Positions 44,399 through 55,089 of a DNA stretch of 64,000 bases are shown piece by piece. The stretch is from Nematostella vectensis (lineage: Eukaryota; Cnidaria; Anthozoa; Actiniaria; Edwardsiidae). The position numbers and the translations under genes are program-made. The notes under the pieces were generated by a model. It worked only from the letters and a program-made list of their open reading frames with translations, searched no databases and was not told the DNA's origin. Positions within the stretch are counted from its first letter, which is position 1, and every line of letters starts with the position of its first letter. The stretch lies in assembly GCF_932526225.1 (NCBI RefSeq), contig NC_064048.1, forward strand, positions 2,929,597-2,993,596, in the 5' to 3' direction.

Positions 44399-46357
44399 CC
44401 AAATCATCCAAGCGTCAGTGTTGCTGCGGAGGTGGTTGCCATGGCGGCAGCTGGGGAATCCATGACTTATGTCACCATTGCCATGGTGACGGATGGTGTG
44501 GCGCCGGGTGCATGTGTGGTAACTGCTGTGGTGGTTTTGGGTGCCCTGTTACAAACCACGGATGTAATGGCGGGTGTTGCCCCTCCGTTACCTTCCCTTG
44601 CAGCTTTGGCGCATGCGTAAACAACCCTTGCTGTGAATGTTGCCGAGAGCCAGCCCCTCCTGGTAAGTGACTTTAAACAAGCACGCTGTTTATCTACTCT
44701 TTTCTATTAAGACTTTTATAACGGATAAAAGCCATAATTACAGTAAGTTTTACAGTAAGTGATGACTTGTACCTGTCCCTCCCCTCCTGGTAAGTCCGCA
44801 TCAAATATTGAAATGGATTAAATCTTAAATATTTCGTTTCGAATGATCTCATTTTGGAAAAAACAATTTGCTCTCTTTTGTACTAAAGTGCTTAATTTGA
44901 ACATATCGGGAATACTTTATAGGGTAGTGTAACTCATTTTCCAGGTAAATGCTAGTCAATTAAACAGCGTTTTAGACTATATCCGGTTGCTGTTTGACAT
45001 ATTTGGTCAAATAGCATTGGATCAAACGGGCGTGTGCACGAGGAGGGCAAATCCAGGGAAATGTGCTCTCTTTAAGATTGCGTATAATCAAGTAATGACT
45101 TACCATTCTCCCCGTCCATCCCCTCCCAGGTAAATGCAAGTGGCCCTGCCTGTGGCCTTGCTGCTGCGAATGCACCCCACCCAAGTTCAAGTTCAAACCT
45201 CTCAAGCCCAAGCCCGTCTGCCACTGCCCTCATAACGGATGCGGCGGGTGCTGTGGCCACAAAAGATCAGGTACGAGTCATCTTATCCTAGCGCCCGTGT
45301 AAATAGTACCAACACTGTCGATCTGTGATGGTTGCAGCACCACAATTTGTTTTCTTTTCCCTCCTGCCTTCTTCATCCTTTCCAACAGGCCTTCTTATTT
45401 AATCCCCTTTGCGATAAATACGTATTAAGCATGGTTGAGACTGTATGACCACGCGCGATAATGGCAATCTTTTAAAGCAAATATGTATGATGTGCATTGC
45501 CTTAATATTTCCATTGCCAATGTCTAACCATATCCCGTTCCCATTTCCCCTATCAATGGTTAACCATATCACTTACCATTTCCCCTCGCCAATGAGTAAT
45601 CATTTCCCCTCGCCAATGAGTAACCATTTCCCCTTGCCAATGTGTAATCATTTCCCCCTGCCAGTGTGTTATCATTTCCCCTGCCAATGTGTAATCATTT
45701 CTCCCTGCCAATGTGTAACCATTTCCCCTTGCCAATGTGTAATCATTTCCCCTTGCCATTGTGTAATCATCCCCTTGCCAATGTGTAATCATGTCTCCCT
45801 GCCAATGTGTAATCATTTCGCCTGCCAATGTGTAATCATTTCTCCCTGCCAATGTGTAATCATTTCCCCCTGCCAATGTTTAACCATTTCCCCTGCCAAT
45901 GTGTAATCATTTTCCCCTGCCAATGTGTAATCATTGGCCCCTGCCAATATGTAATCATTTCTCCCTGCCAATGTGTAATCATTTCCCCCTGCCAATGTTT
46001 AACCATTTCCCCTTGACATTGTGTAATCATCCCCTTGCTAATGTGTAACCAATTTGTAACCGTTTCCTCTTGCCAATGACTGAACATTAGCCCTTACCAC
46101 TTATTCTACCAATAACTAACCATTTCCCCTTCCAATGACTCAACTTACCAATTATCTTCCTTGCAGAGAGCACCAAGCGCCAGTTTGTCGCGCCAGTCCC
46201 ACCCGTTGCCCCTTTCGCTCCAGGATTTGTTCCAGCTTTTGGCGCTGTCCTTCCCGGACACGAATACCTTGCCCACCCATACGCATATTACCCACACGCC
46301 TTTGCGCCACTGCCTCCCCCAGGGTACCTATATGGTGCTGCATACCCATGTTACTAA
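44399..46357 (+). CDS. Module D: Cys/His-rich domain split by an intron, Pro/Ala tail
   Basis: Exons 44399-44662, 45130-45270 and 46167-46357, all phase 1; with leader L they give 321 residues. D1 starts AKSSKRQCCCGGG, has a His/Cys section (HDLCHHCHGDGWC) and the first half of the core (FGACVNNPCCECC). D2 holds the second half (KWPCLWPCCCECTPPKFKF, PVCHCPH, GCGGCCGHKRS). In modules A-C both halves are in one exon. D3 starts ESTKRQFVAPVPPVAPF and is Pro/Ala/Tyr-rich, ending AAYPCY. The stop at 46355 is followed after 7 bases by UTR donors repeated in a 32-bp tandem repeat; a UTR acceptor lies near 47031 and AATAAA is at 47302. No leader exon lies in the 300 bp upstream. Confidence 0.82.
45520..46090. 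repeat. About 23-bp minisatellite in intron of module D
   Basis: More than twenty variable copies of CCCTGCCAATGTGTAATCAT plus TTC between exons D2 and D3. ORFs on either strand are artefacts of the repeat. Confidence 0.88.
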
Positions 46358-46606
46358 ATATAAGGTGGGTGAATACTTTATGCAACTTAATATAAGGTGG
46401 GTGAATACTTTATGCAACTTAATATAAGGTGGGTGAATACTTTATGCAACTTAATATAAGGCGGGTGAATACTATATGCAATTTAATATAAGGTGGGTGA
46501 ATACTTCATGCAACTTAATATAAGGCGGGTGAATACTTCATGCAACTTAATATAAGGTGGGTGAATACTTTATGCAACTTAATATAAGGTGGGTGAATAC
46601 TTTGAA
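46358..46606. repeat. 32-bp tandem repeat with reiterated splice donors
   Basis: About seven and a half units of AATATAAGGTGGGTGAATAC plus TTTATGCAACTT, beginning directly after the module D stop codon. Each unit contains AAG|GTGGGT, a plausible 5' splice site, so the 3'UTR intron may start at any of several positions. Confidence 0.85.
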
Positions 46607-47769
46607 ATGTATTACATTTGTCAAGTCATGAAAGATAATTAGAACCGAAAATAAGTTGCCAATTTGAAACGCATAAGTCCCATGATAACAAACAAATACG
46701 ATATCCTTTAAGGAGTGGCTCAATTCTTCTACTAAAGTATCAGTTAATAAAGTAACATGTTTTCTATGGTGATGCAAGCTTTAAATATTCGAAACAAAGC
46801 ATTACTTGTCACGGAAATCGGATCTAGGCGGACTGTAAGCACCAACTATCGCTTGGGTTTTCTAATTTGCTGCATGACTTTGCGAACTACGACGTTATCA
46901 TATTCCAAGTATCCATTCAAAATTTTTATGTTAATAATTTGATGAATATCAAAGCAATGCATGATGGGTAGGGTGCATTGGACCCTTTAATAACAGTTGT
47001 AACTAATAACCTCCTATTTCTTTTTTGTAGACATGTCGCTACCTGCACAGCTAACTTAGCAAAGAGAGAGCGTCGGATTTTCAGATCAGTCTTCTAAGCT
47101 GGTTGCTTTTCTTCAGAACATTTATGTACTGGTTTAAGAGACTCTGTAGAGCAAGCTCCTACTTTCCCTTCTATTTGTGTCACGCAGAAAAGAGAAGTTA
47201 TTTTATAACTTTACGTTGAGAAATGTGTAGTAGTTTAGTTTCATTTACAATTGAATCAAATTGTGATTTGTATTGATTATCTCAATACGATTAAAAATTT
47301 CAATAAAGTTTACTTGTGCTTTTATTTATTTTAATAGCTAAATCATTTTGTCTCACTTCGATTGGAATAACTTAAGTGTTCCAGGTGTTTAGGGAAGGCT
47401 ACATAGAGATACCAATAATTTTCGACAAATGACAAGACACTTTGACGGGATTTGGTAAGGCAAGTAAGGTTATTTCAGGGAAGCTGACTTCCATGAAATC
47501 TTCCCTTTCCTCTTTGTATAAATTTTAAGTGCTCTCTTCTGCTTTATGATTACAAATTAATGAATAAACGAATTACATTAAAATCCTTTTAAAACTGAAC
47601 TATTTTCCACTCTTCAAAACTAGTAAAACTAGCTTTCTTAGCTTAATATCTCAATATATTATCTCTCAGATTAATATCTCTTGGTAAATTGCTTCCTTAG
47701 AAAATGCCAACCTACGTCCGAACACTTACTCCACAGTGTGCCTCTGATAACCTTGTGTTTCTTCCACAG

Positions 47770-49323
47770 GCAAACCAAGCGCATCTAAGCGCTGTGGTTG
47801 CTGTGGTTGCTGCGGCGGCGGCTATGGAGGCGGTTGCTGTGGAGGCGGTTGCTGTGGAGGCGGTTGCCATGGAGGCTGCGGTTGCCATGGCGGCAGTTGG
47901 GGAATCCACGATCTCTGTCACCATAACCATGGCGACGGTTGGTGTGGCGCAGGATGTATGTGTGGAAACTGCTGTGGTGGGTTCGGCGATCCTCAGACAA
48001 ACCACGGATGTAATGGCGGATGTTGTCCCTCCGTTACCTTCCCTTGCAGCTTTGGCGCATGCGTAAACAACCCTTGCTGTGAATGTTGCCGAGAGCCAGC
48101 CCCTCCTGGTAAGTAATTTTTAACAAGCACGCTGTTTATCTACACTTTTCTATTTAGAATTTTATAACGGATAAAAGCCATAATTACAGTAAGTTTTACA
48201 GTAAGTGATGACTTGTACCTGTCCCTCCCCTCCTGGTAAGTGACTTTAAACAAGCACGCTGTTTATCTGCTCTTTTCTATTAAGAATCTTATAACGGATA
48301 AAAGCCATAATTACAGTAAGTTTTACAGTAAGTGATGACTTGTACCTGTCCCTCCCCTCCCAGGTAAATGCAAGTGGCCCTGCCTGTGGCCGTGCTGCTG
48401 CGAATGCACCCCACCCAAGTTCAAGTTCAAACCTCTCAAGCCAAAGCCCGTCTGCCACTGCCCTCACACCAGCGGTGGTGGAGGAGGATGCTGTGGACAC
48501 AGAAGATCGAGTAAGTGGGCGTTTGATTGGTCGACCTCTCGAGGCCCTTTTCATACCATTATTTGTCCACCTCATATAGGGCATTTTCATATATTCATTG
48601 GATTGGCGGTAAGAACATATTAACTGAGACAAAGATAAAGGGGTTAGAAAATGTTCTCAGTGAACTGAGTCTTTATGAGACTGAGCGTTTATTAGAAGTG
48701 TATTCTTTTAAAGCCTTTTAAAGCTTCACCGATGTCAAATAAACTCAGAGAAGTATGACCTTTTTGTTCGCCAACCTTCAAACATCTTGTTTAAGATCAA
48801 GTAAAAGACCAAGCCCTCTACCACCATCTGGGCCAAAGTAGGTTGATTGCGTTATCGTTGCCGTGGCTGATTGACACCCCACTAGCTAGATGACCCAGCG
48901 CTATCTTTCTTCGGCATGTGTATCGGGACATAAATTCCGGCCCGAACTTCTAAAAATTATGCAGCACTAATAACTAATTAACGACTCTGTGTTTTTATAG
49001 CAATCGAGCTTTTGGTGTCTTCTATTTCATCCACTTGTTAAATTGCAGACCCTACTAAGCGGCAGTTTGTCACTGGCCCATTCGCCCCTGGTCTCGCACC
49101 TGATTGTGGTCAAGGTTTCCCTGCTCCCGGTTTCGCTGCCCCATGCTACCCCGCACCCGGCTTCGCTGCTCCAGGATTTCCCGCTGCCGGCTTCGCAGGA
49201 GGACTAGCCCCAGGCTACGCTCCCTATGGTCAGGACTTCCTCTCCCACGCATACGGATTCGCTCACCCATATGGCGCCATGCCAGCCCCTGGATTCCCGA
49301 TGGGACCCCCTTTCCCTTATTGA
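47770..49323 (+). CDS. Module E: Cys/Gly/His-rich domain split by an intron, Pro/Ala/Phe tail
   Basis: Exons 47770-48108, 48364-48510 and 49049-49323, all phase 1; with leader L they give 376 residues. E1 starts GKPSASKRCGCCGCC, has repeats of GGGCCGGGC, and then is nearly identical to D1 from the HDLCHH section onward. E2 is nearly identical to D2. E3 starts NPTKRQFVTGPFAPG and contains repeats of the type PAPGFAAP, ending GPPFPY. A Cys that D1 and the other modules have after GGFG is replaced here (GGFGDPQTNHGC). The stop at 49321 is followed after 9 bases by a UTR donor (AAG|GTGAGG); the last exon starts at 49460 and AATAAA is at 49724. No leader exon is seen in the 450 bp upstream. Confidence 0.83.
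48105..48363. repeat. Tandem duplication inside the E1-E2 intron
   Basis: The intron consists of about two copies of a roughly 130-bp unit. Each ends CCTGTCCCTCCCCTCC and is followed by TG|GTAAGT or CAG|GTAAAT. The unit therefore carries pseudo-copies of the exon E1 end. The module D intron (44663-45129) contains one such copy near 44780. Confidence 0.85.
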
Positions 49324-49729
49324 GAATAGAAGGTGAGGTATTACTGTAATACTGAAGTGGCATTTGCAATAAGCTCATTATCTTGCTTGTAATTATTATA
49401 TCCTTACTTCCTATTGCATCTATATCTTTTATTTTATTCTAACTTTGTTCTTTTTACAGATATTTACCATACACAAGCCGTGACAGAAGGGCTTTCCACG
49501 CAATGTCTATCTAAATATCCCAAGCCAGCTTGATGCGAATCGCCCTATGATGGCTTATGCTACAGCTTTATTTTTGCAAAGGGTCACGCAATCTGTTGTA
49601 CCAGAATCTAATGTCACGCAATACTTCTTTGTATTTTTACAAGGTCTTACAAAAATACGAAATCATTTTATTTGCATTTATCATAAGAGAAATCAGGAAG
49701 TATTTCTTGTTGATGATTAAACTAATAAA

Positions 49730-50707
49730 AACTAAAAAGAAACATTTGCTGCTTTTTTTGATAGTTATTGGGTGTAACTTACTTTATAACCAGGTTGATA
49801 TATGGGCGAGAAAAATTATGTCTTTGCTTCGTCTTATCATTGTTGGCCTACATGAAGATATTAATATAAGGTCCCAGTAATCAGGGCCGTAGCAGGGGAT
49901 GGAGCACTAACTGGGGGCATTCATCTTCTTTATTGTTTTCATTCTGTTTATTCCAAAATCGTAACGAAGGAATAATAATGACGAAATTTTTTAGGTCAAC
50001 CCCTCCCCCCTTGGCAAAAAGCTGAATCCGCCCCTGTATAATAGAGAGTTGCAGTTGCCATAGAGACGACAAAAGCATTTACTAATATTTTGTTAGTCAA
50101 AAGATAAATAATGTCTTACTTTAAAAATTTGGTAGAAAGTGGTAGAAAAGCAGATTTTACATATGCTGCCACGCTTACGCGCCTACGAAGACCATCTAGT
50201 TTTTCTACAGCTTGTCTGTAATCTTTGTAGTTATTCCATATTTAAAATAACTTCAAAATAGCCACCCACGATAGAAGTTTAATACGATATTTTATTGAAA
50301 GAATCTCTGTCTGTCTGGATTCTTTGAGGAGTCGGTATTGTGTGGGAGCGCAAAATGGAGGCGTGATAGGCCTTCTTAACGACGTTTAATGCGAGTTTAC
50401 TGTAGTAAAACTATACTGTCGAAAAACATTGCGTTGTTGTCTCTGTCTAGCCTCGCGGCAGGTCGAATGTAGGTGGTATAGACGGGTCGCGTTGAACCGT
50501 TTCGTGTCACCTGTACGTACGCGGTTCCATCATTAATGCGATTATTTGTCCAGCTTTCCAAAATCAACCGAACCGTTTAAAGATTAAGTGCCAGAGATGA
50601 TGAATTAAAGCCTGGTGTAGCATTTCCTTCAGACTCTTGAAATCAAACTCTCTTAAGATTACTCGTGGGGTGATGGCGCTTGAGGATTTTAAGTAACCAT
50701 AGAAACA
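49730..50707. other. Intergenic between module E and the poly-Pro gene
   Basis: No gene seen. 49878-50040 may be a degenerate transposon piece (CAGGGCCGTAGCAGGGG at one end, CCGCCCCTG at the other). Confidence 0.35.
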
Positions 50708-51853
50708 ATGTTGCCCCCAAAGTACATATTCGCTTTGTTTGTTATATTAGCACTAGTGGGATCAATTCACTGTGAAAAACAAACACAGCCCGATAAAGGA
50801 AACAAGGCGTCCAACGTTTTAGGACAATCAAATCACGATTTTACTGTAGCCGATATTCAGAGGTAAGTATCAATGAATGCTAGGGTAAGTTTATTACAGT
50901 GGACAAAAGAGAACGAAGAGAAGAAAAAAAAGTTGAGTAAGTCTTCAAGTTAGGGCTACTCCATGGTGATGCTAAAGCATACATTTATTTAAAAAAACCG
51001 TTGTCACCTTTAGGTCGATAAAACTGCCATTGCAATTGCCATTCGCTGTTTGCGCTGACAACCTTTATTGAAATAGGTGTATTCTCATCTATGATGTTCT
51101 ATCTGTGTACATTCAATTTCAGTACTACGCAAAGAACGCAGATAAAGAGATCAGTTCACGTCCAAAGAAAGGATAATATCGGTAAGGACTCAAACTAGTT
51201 TTTATCATTTGCTGGTTATTACATAGACGTTGTAAAATTTTGACAATTGGTCGCAAAATTGCCTATACATTTGATTAAAAACAGAAAAGGTTTATGATTA
51301 AAAAACGGGAAAGAAGCTATTTATGCATCAGCTGTGATAAAAATAATAGGATTTTTATTCCATGATATTCCATGATCAGGATTGTATATTTGTATACTTT
51401 TTTTTGCAAGAGACGTCTTAAGTGCCGTTTTTGGGAGAATGACATTTAGAAAAAAAAAAGCTTGTTAATGGACAGAAATGGTATGGCTTTTAAAACGTTG
51501 CCAAACATTTTCTTTTTGTATTTCTCTCTTGTCTTTCTTGCTTTATACAAAAGAACTTAGCGGTCAGCTGCTCACCCGGTTACAAAGAGCTAAAAGCGCT
51601 TTAAATTTCCGCAGCATTTAATGACGCTTGTGGAACTTGTGGCGAGCCTCCCCCACCACCTCCTCCCCCTCCCCCGCCTCCTCCTCCTCCGCCACCACCA
51701 CCCCCTCCCCCTCCCCCACCCCCTCCTCCACCACCACCACCTCCTAAAGAAGACGACGTCGTACAAGGACCTCTCGTTGATACGCCTTGGTGGCCGGACT
51801 GGCTAGAAGAGAATCACCCACTGCAACACGATCATGAGAATCAGGGACACTAA
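50708..51853 (+). CDS. Three-exon secreted protein with 33 consecutive prolines
   Basis: Exons 50708-50862 (donor AG|GTAAGT, phase 2), 51123-51181 (phase 1 out) and 51615-51853 give 150 residues. Exon 1 encodes a signal peptide (MLPPKYIFALFVILALVGSI, then HC). Exon 2 carries the processing site QIKRSVHV. Exon 3 starts with a short Cys motif, ACGTCGE, then 33 prolines without interruption, then an acidic, Trp-containing tail (DTPWWPDWLEEN) ending QGH. An uninterrupted poly-Pro rod beside cysteines recalls the poly-Pro segments of minicollagens, but there is no Gly-X-Y collagen stretch and no standard minicollagen Cys domain. The family is therefore not assigned. It is the only downstream gene with its own leader exon. 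Confidence 0.85.
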
Positions 51854-51998
51854 TCCAGAACGTTGATGGAATTCTCTCTCGAATAGATGCTACATGCTTT
51901 GGATACAAAGGAACAAACCGACACAAAATTACGACCAGAAAATTAGGGATATTAGTGACTCTCCGCAAAAATAGATGCCGTTAGTTGCTACGATAACC

Positions 51999-52112
51999 GC
52001 CTTCCTGGAATAAGCGCCTTCCTGGAATAAATGCCTTCCTGGAATAACCGCCTTCCTGGAATAAATGCCTTCCTGGAATAAGCGCCTTCCTGGAATAATC
52101 GCTTTTTCTAGA
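51999..52112. repeat. 17-bp tandem repeat
   Basis: Six to seven copies of GCCTTCCTGGAATAA plus two variable bases, just downstream of the poly-Pro gene. Non-coding. Confidence 0.85.
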
Positions 52113-52238
52113 AGGATAATATGAATAAGAGGGGAAAATCACTCCAACAAATCCAATATCAATCAGCCAAGGTGCTGCAATAAGTGAAGGTTGGATTGGT
52201 TTCAATGGACAAAGGCGGACGTTAAAACGGCGTATAAT

Positions 52239-52592
52239 ACTAGGGACCTTAAGCAAGGACGACGACGACGGCTACGACAACGAGATCGGGAAAGATGTTT
52301 TCGCGCGTGGCGATCAATAATAATTTAATTGCAATGGAATAAGCAAAACATTATAGTCAGGGACAGATAAAAATAAACTATGGATATTATTTCTACAGCA
52401 GCGAACGTAGTTAGTGGTTTTACGGAAAACGTAAAACCACTAACTACGTCGTGGTTTTACGGAAAACGGCTGAAATGTATAAGACAGAACGCATTTCCAC
52501 GTGCTGCTATTTAATTCTGAATCAAATTCCATTTTTTTTTCTGTCGTCGGCGTCCGCGTTGTCGTTGTCGTTGCTTAAGGTCCCTACTAACG
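52239..52592. mobile_element. MITE with TAGGGACCTTAAGCAA ends
   Basis: The left end TAGGGACCTTAAGCAA, followed by a GACGACGACG tract, pairs with the right end TTGCTTAAGGTCCCTA preceded by the complementary tract. An internal perfect hairpin at 52409-52449 has arms GTAGTTAGTGGTTTTACG. No coding capacity. Confidence 0.75.
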
Positions 52593-53468
52593 CTTAGTAT
52601 ACAAACTGTTACTATACTTATATATACATGACCCGTCATGTAAGAACGCGCGCTCTGATTAGTTCGCTATCTCGGAATAATGGATAGGTTTTACCGCTAA
52701 AAGTCAGAATAATAAGTCGAATGTAGACAAACTAAACAATGTAAGATAAACAAAGTTGTTAATTCTATAACATAATGATAATGATAAAAATAACAGCAAA
52801 TGTCTTGTTCAGTCCTCGCTATGTATTCGCTTCAGGCTCAGCGAATAACAGTGAATATCCCATTTACTTCCACCAGGTTAAAGCACAGATTAAATATGTT
52901 TTACTCCCTTGATTTAAAAAAAAAAACAATCTAGACAGACCCGTAAACCACCCATTCTACGCTAAATGTACAAATTACGATTAAAACCTGTCTTTTTGTT
53001 AAAGTTGTCAGAATATTTAAAACGATCAGATATTGATGTTTTTAAGTACGAAGCTAGACCTATCAAACGGTATACAGCTTTTTTGAGCAAATATTCGCCA
53101 TTTTGCCGCAAATTGACTTGGAAGCTGCAAGTTTTGCCCATTTTCTCATATCCACAGCCTAACTTTCAATAAATAGCCCTGGCGGTAAGGAGGTTTACTG
53201 GGGCAAATCAAAGTGACATCACTTTCATAATGACCACAGGGAACAACGTTTTTTCCCTATAGAAAAAAAGTTATCATCGTGCCAAATTTTTTCCCGAGTT
53301 TTGATGCAATGTTCAAAATTCCTTAATAACCTCCGTTACCTCAATTAACATATATTTTCCAGGCAGTAAGTTTGGGCGATAGATGATATTAGCAAGCCCA
53401 ATCTGAAGTTCTTTATCAAATCAAGTATTTTTTCATGAGAATTCAAAACTTTGAGAAGTTACCTATCT
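52593..53468. other. Intergenic, no gene seen
   Basis: AT-rich; the only notable item is one TAACCTCCGTTACC motif at 53327-53340, which recurs beyond the right end of the foldback structure. Confidence 0.4.
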
Positions 53469-55089
53469 TAAGAAGCGCTCCGCTAATCCATTCAAGATGA
53501 AATGCAATACTCAAAAAATGATTTTTTAATAATTTGTCTATAGACTTATATTTGTCCCCTGATTACAAAAATGTGTTTCTTTTTAAAATCTAACGAATAT
53601 TAAATATTTTATGGATTTTTCCTTATTTTTCTCGGCATGACCCCGAAAAACACTACAAAATTTGAACCAAGTATCGCTACCTGCAGTGCGAAAAATAAAC
53701 AGCGCAGAAACACAACAACACCACAGGAGGCAACCAGGATATGTGCTCTCAATATTATTTTAATCTCGGCTTAATCCAGTTAAAATAGAATATTTGACAG
53801 ATTTTCTCAAATATAGCCTCGCATCCGTTATTTTGCACCATCGTCAAACCGACAAATTGAGGTCTTAAAAGTCGCATCTGGTACATTGCTCTATCAAAAA
53901 TGGTCATTTTTCCTGAAAAGACAGTCACTTACTGGCCTAGAATCTGAAATAAAATTTTGGGGATAATAAAATCCGGAGCGCTGAGAGCGCCAAGAAGATA
54001 CAACACTTCACAGGTAATTGACCTTTTAACTTGGGCTAACTATGACACCAACTGCTAAATTGGCAGGGAAATTTGGCTTTTGCAGAAGCTCCCTCCTCGA
54101 TACAATGCTGAAAACAAATTTGAGGACCAATAAATATGTGTGTTATTGCTTGCATTCTTCGTTGTGCGAGATGATTTAGAAAAAACACGTATTTGAGTGA
54201 TTATTTGAATATTATATTATAACTAGTCTTGCGTAATATTTGTGTCCAAAGAATTCGCATAGATCAAAACAACAAGTTAAGTGGTGTTAAATTTTCCTTA
54301 CCTCAGCTTGGGAAAGTTCTTGATAGGCATCGTTTTTTATCAATGCTTGTTCCTCTACAAGCGCATAAAAACGCTGTTTAACTCGCTTCGGCTTGCGATC
54401 TCGGAATGTTTTTCATGGTGCTTCCACGTGACCGGCAGCGCACACAGGAATCCCAAAGTTTCTCAAACACAATGCAAAAAAAAAAAAAAAAAAAAAAAAA
54501 AGAGAGAAAGAGCAACTAATCAAAAAATCTGATTCCTTATTTTGGAATAGAATAAAATAAATAATGTTCAACCGTAAGGATCGTTTGAAATTGTAAGCCA
54601 TCGAAGTTATCGAATGATGGATTTTATTCCTTGCGGAGCGGAAGTTACATATCTTGTGATATTGACAGTTGGCAATAAACAGATAGTTTTTCATACCAGT
54701 ACCAGGTACGTTCTATGAGTTTTTATACACTGGTTTCTTCTTGCTGTCCGTTTTGCAAAGTTTTAATGAGAATATGGCTTTTTGCTCATACTCTCAGTTC
54801 GTAGGCGTTTTTCGCTAGTGAATATCACAAACTGCACTTAAGATATCAAGAGGCATCTCCGTTTTATCGCTAAATTGCGAAGCAAAGCTGCTTCTGGCAA
54901 GTGCAGGTAAAACAATTTTAACATTGACGCTCATGAATAACCACTTTTTTTTAAAACATACAGTTTGATTTGCTGCCCAGGGTTGTTTGACCGTGAAGGA
55001 AAATACACAAAGCTCCCTATCTGCCCAAGCCATCGCGATGCAGATGGCGCATCAGATGGCGCAGTAATCGTAAGAACTGCTGCCGCGGA

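Noticed and set aside
45445-46087. Repeat ORFs of CNHFPLPM and GEMITHWQ type
   Set aside because: Intronic minisatellite between exons D2 and D3.
30282-51853. Idea that these are minicollagens
   Set aside because: No Gly-X-Y collagen repeats and no standard minicollagen Cys spacing are visible; only the prepro design and poly-Pro/Cys content are shared.
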